This document shows, one piece after another, positions 19,342 through 28,103 of a DNA stretch of 64,000 nucleotides. Every line of letters begins with the position of its first letter. Positions within the stretch are counted from its first letter, which is position 1. The notes under the pieces are model-generated. The model was not told the DNA's origin. It saw nothing but the letters and a program-made list of their open reading frames with translations, and ran no database searches. The stretch lies in assembly GCF_001679665.1 (NCBI RefSeq), contig NZ_CP013244.1, positions 310,001 through 374,000 on the forward strand, read 5' to 3'. Source of the DNA: Candidatus Viadribacter manganicus. Lineage in GTDB: Bacteria; Pseudomonadota; Alphaproteobacteria; Caulobacterales; Aquidulcibacteraceae. Both the position numbers and the translations under genes were made by a program.

Positions 19342-20628
19342 ATGCGCGCCTTCATCTTCGCGGCCACGCTCGCCTTCTGCGCCTCGCCCGCGCTCGCACA
19401 GGACTATCGGCTGCAGGCCGCCGCCGCGTCAGAGCTGCAGGCCATGTGCGGCGCCGACTCCGGTCAACTCTGGGGCGCAAGTCTTTGCGCGCCCTTGATC
19501 GTCGTTGACCAGCAAACGCGCCAGGCTTGGGCGACGCAGCGCGCAGGCGCTTTCACGCTCACGCCCAACGGCGGCTGGGTTGGCGTTTTGCCTGAAGGCG
19601 CCCCGATCGCAAACACAACCGTCGACTGGGCGGGAACACGCTGGGTCATGGTTATCGGTCCGTTACCGGAGGACGCGACTTCCCGGCGCGTGCTGGTGGC
19701 GCACGAGGCGTGGCACCGCGCGCAATCGTCGATCGGCCTGGCGATGCAGAATGCAAACGCCGCGCACCTTGAAACGGAACGCGGCCGATATCTGATGCGC
19801 CTTGAATTGCGCGCGCTTGCGACGGCGATGCTCTCAAATGGACGGGCGCGGCGAAACGCGGCGAAGGATGCGCTGAACTTTCGAATGGCAAGGCTTGCAT
19901 CGTTCCCGCAAGCGCTTACGAGCGAAGCGAGCTTGGATCGCAACGAGGGACTTGCCTCCTACACAGGCGTGCGCCTGGGCGCAGGTGAACAGGCCCACCT
20001 TTTCGCGGCGCGCACACTGGATGACTTCGATCACCACCCAAGCCTCGCGCGGTCTTATGCTTACGCGAGCGGCCCCGCTTACGGCCTGCTGCTGGATGAG
20101 TTCGCACCAACTTGGCGAACTTTGCTGGCGACCTGGGCCCCAGCTGACCTACTCGTTAGTCCACTGCGCACCGAACAACTGAACGCACGCCAGTTGCTTC
20201 GTCGCGCCGAAAGTTACGGAGGCCCACAAATCCTCATTGAGGAACGCAATCGCGCCGAAACTCAACGTCAGCTCATTGCCGGTTTGCAGACTAGGTTTTC
20301 GGGGTCGCGTTTGGAATTGCCGCTTGGCCAAATGCAGTTCGAGTTCGATCCGAACGCTGTGACACCGGTCGAGGGCCTAGGGACGGTCTATCAGACACTG
20401 ACGCTGAGAGACGTTTGGGGCGAATTCCGAGCCGGCGGCGGCGCTCTTATTTCTCCCGATTTTTCGAGATTGACCGCGTCGCAACCCGGCCAGGACGGGC
20501 TCTCGGGGCCCGGCTGGAACCTATCGCTTGCCTCAGGTTACCGCATCAGCGCACCCGATCCGGCGGGCATCGTTCGGCCGGAGCTTATTGCGCCACCGCC
20601 AAACGCGGGCCGGCGTTCGGACAATTGA
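19342..20628 (+). CDS. Secreted HExxH protein, putative metallopeptidase
   Basis: 428 residues with a clear Sec signal (cleavage after PALA-Q, about residue 20). HEAWH at about 121-125 is a zincin-type HExxH motif, and LELRAL some 30 residues later offers a Glu third ligand, the gluzincin arrangement. The rest is of unclear fold, with a beta-rich C-terminal third. I do not recognise a characterised family, so peptidase activity is inferred from the motif only. The gene sits between amiC (divergent) and rne, a position usually unoccupied in relatives with the amiC/rne arrangement. Confidence 0.7.
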   Translation: MRAFIFAATLAFCASPALAQDYRLQAAAASELQAMCGADSGQLWGASLCAPLIVVDQQTRQAWATQRAGAFTLTPNGGWVGVLPEGAPIANTTVDWAGTRWVMVIGPLPEDATSRRVLVAHEAWHRAQSSIGLAMQNANAAHLETERGRYLMRLELRALATAMLSNGRARRNAAKDALNFRMARLASFPQALTSEASLDRNEGLASYTGVRLGAGEQAHLFAARTLDDFDHHPSLARSYAYASGPAYGLLLDEFAPTWRTLLATWAPADLLVSPLRTEQLNARQLLRRAESYGGPQILIEERNRAETQRQLIAGLQTRFSGSRLELPLGQMQFEFDPNAVTPVEGLGTVYQTLTLRDVWGEFRAGGGALISPDFSRLTASQPGQDGLSGPGWNLSLASGYRISAPDPAGIVRPELIAPPPNAGRRSDN

Positions 20629-21021
20629 TCCTGCGACACCAGCGCTTCCACTCCCTGACAAATCATGCATATGTAGCCACATCGCCGCGTGCGCCGCCGG
20701 GACTTATCCCCAGGCCGCCCGGCGCGCTCCCGCCCTGCGGATCGGCGAAATCGGGCCCTGTGGCGCTGCTTTAGCTGCCACGTTCGGACCTAGAGCCCCC
20801 GTATCCCAGGCTTGGAGCGTGAGCCGGCGTCTATTCAGACGTCGTCAATTGGAGCCCACTTATGATCCGCACCGCGATCGATCTCAGCGCCGGAGGCCGC
20901 CAAGGCCCGGGCCGCGATCGCGCAGGATCACCCACCATGACTTTGCGTCGCCTCGCCGCCCCTGCCCCGGCACATCCCGGAAGACCGGGGGCCCGTGCGC
21001 GCGACGCCTACGGAGCCCTTA
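20629..21021 (+). promoter_or_regulatory. Long GC-rich leader region of rne
   Basis: 393 bases between the HExxH gene and the rne ATG. Several self-complementary stretches are visible, for example CCCGGAAGACCGGG near 20977. A short frame from ATG 20862 has a Shine-Dalgarno-like TTGGAG seven bases upstream but runs into rne out of frame and has biased composition, so I do not call it. RNase E mRNAs in other bacteria carry long leaders used for autoregulated decay; the same is plausible here but not shown. Confidence 0.4.
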
Positions 21022-23334
21022 ATGGCCAAGAAAATGTTGATCGACGCCGCGCACCCGGAAGAAACCCGGGTCGCGGTGCTCGACGGAAGCCGCGTTGAAG
21101 ATTTCGATTTTGAGGTAGCCAGCAGAAAACAACTCAGAGGCAATATCTATCTCGCCAAGGTGACGCGCGTGGAGCCGTCGCTACAGGCTGCCTTTGTGGA
21201 GTACGGCGGCAACCGTCACGGCTTCCTCGCCTTCTCTGAAATCCACCCAGACTATTACGCGATCCCGCACGACGATCAGGAAGCGATCAAAGCGGAACTC
21301 GCCAAGGCCGAAGAAGAAAGCGAAAACGAAGAAGAAGATGATGAGGCGCGTGATGAACGCCGCCGCCGCATCCTGACGCGCCGCTACAAGATCCAAGAGG
21401 TCATCCGCCGTCGCCAGATCATGTTGATCCAGGTGGTCAAGGAAGAGCGCGGCAACAAAGGGGCCGCCCTCACGACCTACCTCTCGCTGGCAGGCCGCTA
21501 TTGCGTCCTGATGCCGAACACCGGCCGCGGCGGTGGGATCTCGCGCAAAATCACGCAAGCGACCGACCGCAAGCGTTTGAAGAAGATCGCGACCGATCTT
21601 GAAGTGCCGCAAGGGCAAGGTCTGATCATCCGCACCGCCGGCGCCAAACGCACCAAAACCGAGATCAAACGAGACTACGAATACCTCTCACGCGCGTGGG
21701 AGACGATCCGCGACGAAACCATGAAGTCGGTCGCGCCGGCTCTGATCTACGAAGAAAGCTCGCTCGTTAAGCGCGCGATCCGCGACCTCTACGACAAAGA
21801 CGTCGATGAAATTCACGTCGATGGCGAGGGCGCGTACAAGGAAGCCAAAGACTTCGTGCGGATGCTCATGCCGAGCCACGCGAAGCGCGTTCATTTGTGG
21901 AAAGATTCAACGCCAATCTTCGCCAAGCAAGGCGTCGAAAAGCAGCTTGAATCGATCTACTCGCCGATCGTCCATCTAAAGAGCGGCGGCTACATCGTTA
22001 TCAACCAAGCCGAAGCGCTCGTCGCCATCGACGTGAACTCCGGCCGCGCAACGCGCGAACGCAATATCGAACAGACCGCGTTCAAGACAAACCTTGAAGC
22101 GGCCGACGAAGCGGCTCGCCAGATGCGCCTTCGCGACCTCGCCGGCCTCATCGTGATCGACTTCATCGACATGGAAGAGTCGAAGAACGATCGGGTCGTC
22201 GAAAAGCGGATGAAAGACAATCTCCGCTTCGATCGCGCACGCGTTCAGATGGGCAAGATCAGCGGCTTTGGGTTGCTGGAACTCTCGCGCCAGCGTCGTC
22301 GCACCGGCGTGCTCGAGGGCACCAGCCACGTCTGTGAACATTGCCAGGGCTCGGGCCGCGTTCGATCGGTCGAAAGCGCCTCGCTTGCTTTGCTGCGTGC
22401 ACTCGATGAGGCCGCTGCAAAGAAGAAGAACCGTCTGATCGAAGCGCGGACCGCGTCGGATACGGCGATCTACCTTCTCAATGAAAAGCGCGACGCACTC
22501 GCGACCATCGAAGAGAACAATCACGTCCGTGTCCGCATCGGCACGTCAGCTGCGATGCACTCCGGCGACTTCGAAATCATCGTCCTCGACGGTGGTTACG
22601 AAGAGGACGAAGAAGCCGAGGCCACGCCAGCGCGCGGCCGCAAGCAACAACGCCGCGACGTCGAAATCGAAGCCGAAGAGGCAGACGCCCTGGCCGCCGC
22701 CGCCAGCAGCGATGATGAAGTTGAAGACGAGATCGAAGACGGCGCCGAGGACGAAGCGGAAGCAACGCCCCGTGTCGTCGCGGGCGCCGACTCTGACGCC
22801 GAAAGCGATGATCGCAAGCGCCGCCGCCGCCGTGGCCGCCGCGGTGGCAAGCGCCGCCGTGAAGGTGAAGACGGTGAAACAGTAGAGACGCGCGGCGAAG
22901 ATAACAGCGAGACGCCAAAGCCGGCAGCTGCACGTGAAGAACGCGGCGGCCGTAATCGCCGCCGCCGTCGCGGCCGCGGGCGTGGCCGTCGTGTGTATGA
23001 GGTCGATGGCGGCGAATGGCTGGATTTCGTCAGCGCCGATCTCAAGCATCTCACGCCCCGCCCTGAGCGTCCTGCCCGCAATGGCGATGCACGACGCGTC
23101 GAGACTGCCGCAGGGGTCGGTGAAGACGCGCCAGTGCGTGAGGCCGAGATCATCGTGCATCCCGCGGCCGAGCCGGTCGCTGAAGTCCATCACGAGGCGC
23201 CCAGCCCAGTGGTGATGGCGCAAGTAGAACCTGTTGCCGTTGCCGCAACGCCGGACGCACCCGCCTACGAGCCAGACCAAGAGCGCCGTGACAAATTCTT
23301 CTCGCGCCTGTCACGTTGGTCGAAGAAGAACTGA
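21022..23334 (+). CDS. rne: Ribonuclease E
   Basis: 770-residue endoribonuclease from ATG 21022 (GGAG seven bases upstream). The S1 domain begins RGNIYLAKVTRVEPSLQAAF and is interrupted by an acidic/basic insertion (about residues 95-118), as in other alphaproteobacteria. The catalytic DNase I-like region includes VAIDVNSGRATR and GLIVIDFIDM with its metal-binding Asp residues. The Zn-link CEHCQGSGR (about 434) joins dimers into the tetramer. The last 240 residues are a disordered acidic then Arg-rich degradosome scaffold ending in FFSRLSRWSKKN. Confidence 0.96.
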   Translation: MAKKMLIDAAHPEETRVAVLDGSRVEDFDFEVASRKQLRGNIYLAKVTRVEPSLQAAFVEYGGNRHGFLAFSEIHPDYYAIPHDDQEAIKAELAKAEEESENEEEDDEARDERRRRILTRRYKIQEVIRRRQIMLIQVVKEERGNKGAALTTYLSLAGRYCVLMPNTGRGGGISRKITQATDRKRLKKIATDLEVPQGQGLIIRTAGAKRTKTEIKRDYEYLSRAWETIRDETMKSVAPALIYEESSLVKRAIRDLYDKDVDEIHVDGEGAYKEAKDFVRMLMPSHAKRVHLWKDSTPIFAKQGVEKQLESIYSPIVHLKSGGYIVINQAEALVAIDVNSGRATRERNIEQTAFKTNLEAADEAARQMRLRDLAGLIVIDFIDMEESKNDRVVEKRMKDNLRFDRARVQMGKISGFGLLELSRQRRRTGVLEGTSHVCEHCQGSGRVRSVESASLALLRALDEAAAKKKNRLIEARTASDTAIYLLNEKRDALATIEENNHVRVRIGTSAAMHSGDFEIIVLDGGYEEDEEAEATPARGRKQQRRDVEIEAEEADALAAAASSDDEVEDEIEDGAEDEAEATPRVVAGADSDAESDDRKRRRRRGRRGGKRRREGEDGETVETRGEDNSETPKPAAAREERGGRNRRRRRGRGRGRRVYEVDGGEWLDFVSADLKHLTPRPERPARNGDARRVETAAGVGEDAPVREAEIIVHPAAEPVAEVHHEAPSPVVMAQVEPVAVAATPDAPAYEPDQERRDKFFSRLSRWSKKN

Positions 23335-23364
23335 TGAGGGTTGAGCCGTAAGGCCTTTTTCCCG

Positions 23365-23394
23365 CCCCAAACCGGCGCTTCAACCGGTTTGGGG
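23365..23394. repeat. Perfect 11-bp stem-loop after rne
   Basis: CCCCAAACCGG (23365-23375) and CCGGTTTGGGG (23384-23394) pair perfectly around an 8-base loop. No T tract follows on either strand, so it may protect or separate the rne 3' end rather than terminate. It lies 30 bases after rne and 26 before the BepA-like gene. Confidence 0.6.
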
Positions 23395-23420
23395 GCAGGC
23401 ATTGGATTCAAGGAGCGGGC

Positions 23421-24818
23421 ATGGCCGCGTCTGTTCTTTCTAGGCTTGGCCGCGGCGCGGCCGGCGCCGTTGCAGCGCTCAGCGCGCTCGCCTTGCTGGC
23501 GGGGCAAGAAGCTTCCGCTCAGGCGCTAATCCGCGATGCCGAGATCGAGGACACGCTGCGCGTCTATACCAATCCCTTGCTCGACGCCGCGGGACTGCGC
23601 CGCGACGACGTCCGCATCATGATCGTCAACGAAGACAACGTGAACGCATTCGTTGCGGGCGGTCAGAACATCTTCGTCAACACCGGCCTCATCATGCGCG
23701 CCGAGACACCGAACGAAATCATCGGCGTGCTCGCGCATGAAACGGGTCACATCTCCGGCGGCCACCTTTCGCGCTCACGCGAAGCGATGAACCAATCCAT
23801 GGGTCCGATGCTGATCTCGATTGGCCTCGGCGTGCTCGCAATCGCTGCCGGTGCGCCCGACGCGGGCGCCGCGCTCATCGCCGGATCGCAGGGCTTTGCG
23901 ATGGCGAACTTCGTTCGCTTCACGCAAGTCCAAGAAAGCGCCGCCGACCAAGCGGGCGCGACCTTCCTTGAGCAATCGGGTCAATCAGGCCGGGGCCTGA
24001 TCTCCTTCTTCGACAGCCAAATCCGCCCGTTTGAATGGCAAACCCGCCGCGCGCCGCCGTGGATGATGACGCACCCATATTCATCGGATCGCGTCGAAGC
24101 CTTGCGCCAGCGCGTCGACAGCGGCTCGCATCGAGACGCCGTTGATAGCGACGACAACTTGCGCCGTTTCCGTTTCATGCAAGCAAAATTGATCGGCTTC
24201 GTCCGCTCGGAAGGCCAAGTGCTCGCGCGCTATCCGTTGCGCGATACATCTCAGCCAGCCCGATACGCCCGCGCCATCGCCTATTATCGTCAAGCCAAGC
24301 TCGATCAGGCTCGCGCAGAACTTGACGTTCTGATCGCCGAAGATCCGCGTAATCCCTACTTCCAGGAGTTGATGGGACAGATCCTGTTCGAGAATGGCCG
24401 CGCCGCGGAGTCCATTCCCTATCACCGCCGCTCACTCGAATTCGCACCGAACCAGCCGCTGCTGCAGGTCAACCTAGCGCGGGCGCTCGTTGCCGCAAAC
24501 GGCCGCGCCGGCACCGAAGAGGCGATCCGTCTGCTGTCCGACGCCGTTCGCCGCGAACCCGACAACGGTTTTGCCTGGCGCGAAATGGCTTCGGCGCGCT
24601 TTGAGCGCGGCGAGGAACCTCTGGCCGAACTCGCCTCCGCCGAAGCAAGCTTCACCGTCGGCGACTATGCCAGCGCGCTCAATTTCGCCGAGCGCGCGCG
24701 CCGCTCGCTCCCGCGCAACACCGTCGATTATCGCCGCGCCGATGACATAGTGAACTTCGCCGGCAACGAGGTGCGTGAGCGCATGCAACGCACCAGCGGC
24801 GGCGGTCGTCGCGGCTGA
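23421..24818 (+). CDS. Periplasmic M48 metalloprotease with TPR repeats, BepA-like
   Basis: 465 residues with a signal peptide (cleavage near EASAQ), an M48 peptidase domain with HETGH zinc motif (about residue 111) and the third-ligand Glu in QVQESAADQ, and a C-terminal TPR region (about 280-460). The architecture is that of BepA/YfgC, which degrades stalled outer-membrane proteins and helps LptD mature. It follows rne in the same direction and is followed closely by a DsbA-like gene, which fits joint envelope quality control. Confidence 0.92.
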   Translation: MAASVLSRLGRGAAGAVAALSALALLAGQEASAQALIRDAEIEDTLRVYTNPLLDAAGLRRDDVRIMIVNEDNVNAFVAGGQNIFVNTGLIMRAETPNEIIGVLAHETGHISGGHLSRSREAMNQSMGPMLISIGLGVLAIAAGAPDAGAALIAGSQGFAMANFVRFTQVQESAADQAGATFLEQSGQSGRGLISFFDSQIRPFEWQTRRAPPWMMTHPYSSDRVEALRQRVDSGSHRDAVDSDDNLRRFRFMQAKLIGFVRSEGQVLARYPLRDTSQPARYARAIAYYRQAKLDQARAELDVLIAEDPRNPYFQELMGQILFENGRAAESIPYHRRSLEFAPNQPLLQVNLARALVAANGRAGTEEAIRLLSDAVRREPDNGFAWREMASARFERGEEPLAELASAEASFTVGDYASALNFAERARRSLPRNTVDYRRADDIVNFAGNEVRERMQRTSGGGRRG

Positions 24819-24873
24819 ACTTGCCGGGCCAGCCAAAAGCGGCCATGTCAGCCTACTCAAGCTGGAGCCTGCC

Positions 24874-25602
24874 GTGATCGCGCGCCTGTTCGTCCTCGCC
24901 TGCCTTGCCCTCTTCGCCGCGCCCATCGCGTCAGCGCAGACATTCAACGGTCAGGAACAAGCGGAAATCCGAGCCATTGTGCGCGACTATCTGGTGCGTA
25001 ATCCGGAGGTGTTGCGTGAAGCGCTCGACGCCCTAGCGGAGCGGAGCTCGGCCGAGCGCTGGCAACAGATCAAAGCCGATCCGCGCGATTTCTCCATCGG
25101 CCCAGTTGATGCGCCGGTCACGATCGTAGAGTTCTATGATTACCGCTGCGCCTATTGCCACGCAGCGCTCCAATGGGTGCTCGACGTCTCGCGCACGCGT
25201 CGTGATATCCGCATCGTGTTTAAGGAATTGCCGATCCTCAGTGACGCCTCGATGGAGGCGGCGCGGGCGGCGCTCGCTGCGCGTCCACAGGGCCGCTACC
25301 TCCAGTTCCACCAGGCTCTGATGAGCCATCCGCTGGATCGCGACATGACAACCTCGGACATCGACGCGATTGCACGCCGCGTCGGCATCGATGTGACGCG
25401 CATGCGCCGCGACATGAACAATCCCGAAATCACGGCGATCCTCGAGCAGAACCGCGCTCACGCCATCGACTACAACATCACAGGCACTCCCGGCTTCATC
25501 ATCAACGGCGAGTTGATACCGGGGTTCAACCAGCCGCTGCTCGAAACGCGCATTCGCGAAGCGGCGCGTGAAGCGCGCGAGCGCCTCACCAGCACGCGCT
25601 AA
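24874..25602 (+). CDS. DsbA-family thiol:disulfide oxidoreductase
   Basis: 242 residues from GTG 24874, chosen because GGAG lies seven bases upstream and the product then begins with a clean signal peptide (cleavage at ASA-Q). A short N-terminal helical extension (about 25-65) precedes the thioredoxin fold with CAYC active site in FYDYRCAYC and the cis-proline loop TGTPGFI. This resembles the Com1/ScsC-like class of oxidases or isomerases. It lies 55 bases after the protease gene. Its stop overlaps that of the convergent NDUFAF6-like gene (CTAA, 25599-25602). Confidence 0.9.
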   Translation: MIARLFVLACLALFAAPIASAQTFNGQEQAEIRAIVRDYLVRNPEVLREALDALAERSSAERWQQIKADPRDFSIGPVDAPVTIVEFYDYRCAYCHAALQWVLDVSRTRRDIRIVFKELPILSDASMEAARAALAARPQGRYLQFHQALMSHPLDRDMTTSDIDAIARRVGIDVTRMRRDMNNPEITAILEQNRAHAIDYNITGTPGFIINGELIPGFNQPLLETRIREAAREARERLTSTR

Positions 25603-26345
25603 AGCCGCCCAAACGCTGCAGCGGCCACGAGCCGGATCTGACGCGTCAACAGCTGCGGCGCCTCGCGCTTCTTATGAATGGCGTCGAGATAACCGGGCGC
25701 AAGCGCGGCATACCCGATGGCGGGAAAGAGCGCGCTATTTAGGGCCGGCTCACTTCGGAGCGCGCGACAGGCCGCCGCCGCGTCTCGAGCGACGCCAGCG
25801 GCGTCAGGAGGCAACATATTGCGGCCACGCGCCTTCAAAGCCCCCTCCGCACGCAACAAGCCCACGGCGCCCCAAACCCAGGCGGCCCTGGCGACAAATC
25901 CCTCAACGCCATTGTCTCGAAGTGAGCCGCCACAAGCCTCAACGGCCAATCGCATCACACCGCCAGCTGTTGCGTCGACGTAGCGATCAAATGCGGCGCG
26001 GGCCTTAAAGGGGTTCGGTTCAAAGTCGCTGCCCCGCGCTTCGATCAGAGCTTCAACGGTCGCAGGCGTGAATGGTGTCTGACGGTTTGCCTCCGCATAC
26101 GCCGCCAACGCCGGATGCACGCGCGGCAGGTTGCCCTCATGGATTTCCTGCAGCGCACCGCGCCACCATTCCAGGCGGATTGCGCCTAATCCTCGCTCCC
26201 GCACCGTGTCGGCCGTACGGGAGATTTCGTAGTTCACGGCGTAGATCGCAATAAGGCGGGTGCGAACCGCGGGCGACGTGAACCGGCTCGCCAACCAGCG
26301 ATCCTCGTCTACGCGCCGCACCAAGGTGTCGAGTTCCACGTTCAC
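25599..26345 (-). CDS. Squalene/phytoene synthase-like protein, NDUFAF6 type
   Basis: 248 residues of the trans-isoprenyl-diphosphate synthase fold. The helix with YAVNYEISRTADTV and the IRLEWWRGAL segment are typical of NDUFAF6-like proteins, which assist complex I assembly, rather than of true squalene synthases. The aspartate-rich DxxxD motifs that bind the diphosphate are not intact, so catalysis is unlikely. In many alphaproteobacteria this gene follows secDF; here a PuuD-like gene and a terminator intervene. An NDUFA12 gene 8 kb away supports the complex I connection (inference). Confidence 0.78.
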   Translation of the reverse strand: MNVELDTLVRRVDEDRWLASRFTSPAVRTRLIAIYAVNYEISRTADTVRERGLGAIRLEWWRGALQEIHEGNLPRVHPALAAYAEANRQTPFTPATVEALIEARGSDFEPNPFKARAAFDRYVDATAGGVMRLAVEACGGSLRDNGVEGFVARAAWVWGAVGLLRAEGALKARGRNMLPPDAAGVARDAAAACRALRSEPALNSALFPAIGYAALAPGYLDAIHKKREAPQLLTRQIRLVAAAAFGRL

Positions 26346-26360
26346 GCACGACTTCTAACG

Positions 26361-26393
26361 CAAAACGCCCGCGCCATGACAGCGCGGGCGTTT
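26361..26393 (-). terminator. Terminator of the secDF run
   Basis: AAACGCCCGCGC (26363-26374) and GCGCGGGCGTTT (26382-26393) form a 12-bp stem with a 7-base loop. Read on the minus strand the stem ends in TTTTG, consistent with termination after the PuuD-like gene and before the NDUFAF6-like gene. Confidence 0.8.
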
Positions 26394-26414
26394 AAACTCT
26401 TCGCCTCCGTCCAG

Positions 26415-27044
26415 TTAGAACAGGGTGCTCGCACCCGTCATGGCGACGAGCATCGGCGCCGAGAGGAAAGTGTTCGTGCGCGAGAACAGCATCGCCGTCT
26501 TACCGGCGGCGGCTTTCGCAGCGGCGTCAAGGTTCGGATACTTGTTATCGATGTTGAGGGCCTTTTGCTGGTTCGGCCAGATAATGAACCAGACGTTGAA
26601 CCACATGATCGTCGCCAGCCACATGCCGATGCCGATCAGGATGTGCTTCGGCACGGCGAACGAAGGATCGTCCGCGAAGCCCAACGTATAGGCCTGCAAA
26701 AGATAGCCTTGGTTCCAAGCGAGCAGCAGGCCTGTGATCAGCGTCAGCATCGCGCCCCAGCGAAACCAGTAAAGTGCAACCGGCGCGATCACCTTGGTGA
26801 CCGCCGGTTTCTGCTCATCCGGAATCTTCGGCATGTTTGGGATTTGCGTGAAGTTGAAATAATAGAGGTGGCCGATCCACATGATGCCAACCAGCACGTG
26901 GCCCCAACGCAGAACCGCTTCCCAGAACGCGCCATCGCTGAACGCGTATCCCGCCACGCCCATGGCGAAGTAAATCAAGATCAGCGCCGCGACCGCGAGC
27001 GCGGTCCATGCGACGTACTTAAGATTGCTCAAAAACCACGCCAT
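26415..27044 (-). CDS. PuuD-like membrane protein (urate hydroxylase membrane domain)
   Basis: 209 residues with about five transmembrane helices. The stretch RWGHVLVGIMWIGHLYYFNF and the following WFRWGAM match the membrane domain of PuuD-type urate hydroxylases. In PuuD this domain is fused to a C-terminal cytochrome c; here no CxxCH is present and the protein ends after the last helices. Conserved histidines suggest heme or metal binding. The gene lies 11 bases after secF and just before the terminator, with no purine-catabolism gene near, so uricase activity should not be assumed. Confidence 0.75.
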   Translation of the reverse strand: MAWFLSNLKYVAWTALAVAALILIYFAMGVAGYAFSDGAFWEAVLRWGHVLVGIMWIGHLYYFNFTQIPNMPKIPDEQKPAVTKVIAPVALYWFRWGAMLTLITGLLLAWNQGYLLQAYTLGFADDPSFAVPKHILIGIGMWLATIMWFNVWFIIWPNQQKALNIDNKYPNLDAAAKAAAGKTAMLFSRTNTFLSAPMLVAMTGASTLF

Positions 27045-27055
27045 CGGCGCCTCCC

Positions 27056-28090
27056 CTATTCCGAAGCAGCATTGCCCCGCGCCATCATCCCTGTCGCCGG
27101 CTTAGACGGCCGGCCAGGTCGATCACCGAACAGCGGCAGAGCCGGTGCAGCGATGTAGATGGATGAATACGTGGCGATGACGGTTCCGAACAACATACAA
27201 ATGGCAAACGCCTCCATCGTCGGACCGCCCCAGATATAGAGCGCCGCCGAAGCGAGCAAGACGGTGCCAATGGTCATCAAGGTCCGCGAGAGCGTCTCAT
27301 TGATCGACAGATCGATCACGTCCGGCGGAGGCATTGTTTTGTATTTGCGAAAATTTTCACGCATTCGGTCGAACACCACGACCGTATCGTTCATGGAATA
27401 ACCGATGACCGTGAGCAGCGCCGCGATAACAGGCAGCGTGAACTCGATACGAAAGAACGAGAAAATACCGAGCGTCAAAATGGCGTCGTGGAAGAGCGAA
27501 AGAACCGCGCCAACGCCGAACTGCAGGTCGAAACGAACCCAAATGTAGCCCATCACCAACAGCATCGCCAAACCAAGCGAAACGAGACTGTTGACAAAGA
27601 GCTCACCGGAAACCTTCGGGCCGACCGCCTCGGACGCACCGAACTGAACGCCAGGCACCGCCTCTTCGATTGCGCGACGCGCCGCACGCATGTCTGCGTC
27701 ACCTTCGGTTTGTTGCGGCGGCAGGCGCACCATGGCGTTATGTGGGTCCGAATAACCTTGAACCTGCACTTCGCCGATATCCAACTGGTGCAACTCTTCA
27801 CGAAGACGGGCGATATCGATCGGCGCCGATGCGTGGATCTCCATCAGCGTACCGCCGGTGAAGTCGATGCCCAGATTGAATCCGTGCGTCAGCACGCTGC
27901 CGAGACGATCGAGCGGCGCACCGGTCGCACGTTCGTAAAGCGCAATCGGGCTCTCCCGATATCCCGCTGAGATCATCGAGCCAAACGACGCCAAAACGAG
28001 AACGATCGACGCGAACGAAGCGAAAAAGGCGAAACGCACGAAGCCAAAGTGCGTCTTCTTCGGGATCAATTTGACGAGTGGCCAAACCAT
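27056..28090 (-). CDS. secF: Protein translocase subunit SecF
   Basis: 344 residues with six transmembrane helices and the periplasmic P1-like domain after the first. Signatures are LGIDFTGGTLMEI near residue 70, VGPKVSGEL, YIWVRFDLQFGVGA and the NDTVVVFDRMREN loop. SecDF uses the proton gradient to pull secreted chains across the membrane. It follows secD by 13 bases. Confidence 0.97.
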   Translation of the reverse strand: MVWPLVKLIPKKTHFGFVRFAFFASFASIVLVLASFGSMISAGYRESPIALYERATGAPLDRLGSVLTHGFNLGIDFTGGTLMEIHASAPIDIARLREELHQLDIGEVQVQGYSDPHNAMVRLPPQQTEGDADMRAARRAIEEAVPGVQFGASEAVGPKVSGELFVNSLVSLGLAMLLVMGYIWVRFDLQFGVGAVLSLFHDAILTLGIFSFFRIEFTLPVIAALLTVIGYSMNDTVVVFDRMRENFRKYKTMPPPDVIDLSINETLSRTLMTIGTVLLASAALYIWGGPTMEAFAICMLFGTVIATYSSIYIAAPALPLFGDRPGRPSKPATGMMARGNAASE

Positions 28091-28103
28091 TGGTGTGTCT
28101 CCG

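Noticed and set aside
20862..21098. Possible leader peptide ahead of rne
   Set aside because: It has a Shine-Dalgarno-like sequence, but it runs out of frame into rne and its Arg/Gly-rich composition is that of a shadow frame.
23365..23394. Rho-independent terminator after rne
   Set aside because: The stem is perfect but no T tract follows on either strand, so it is listed only as a stem-loop.
26415..27044. Annotation as functional urate hydroxylase
   Set aside because: The cytochrome c domain and all purine-catabolism neighbours are missing.
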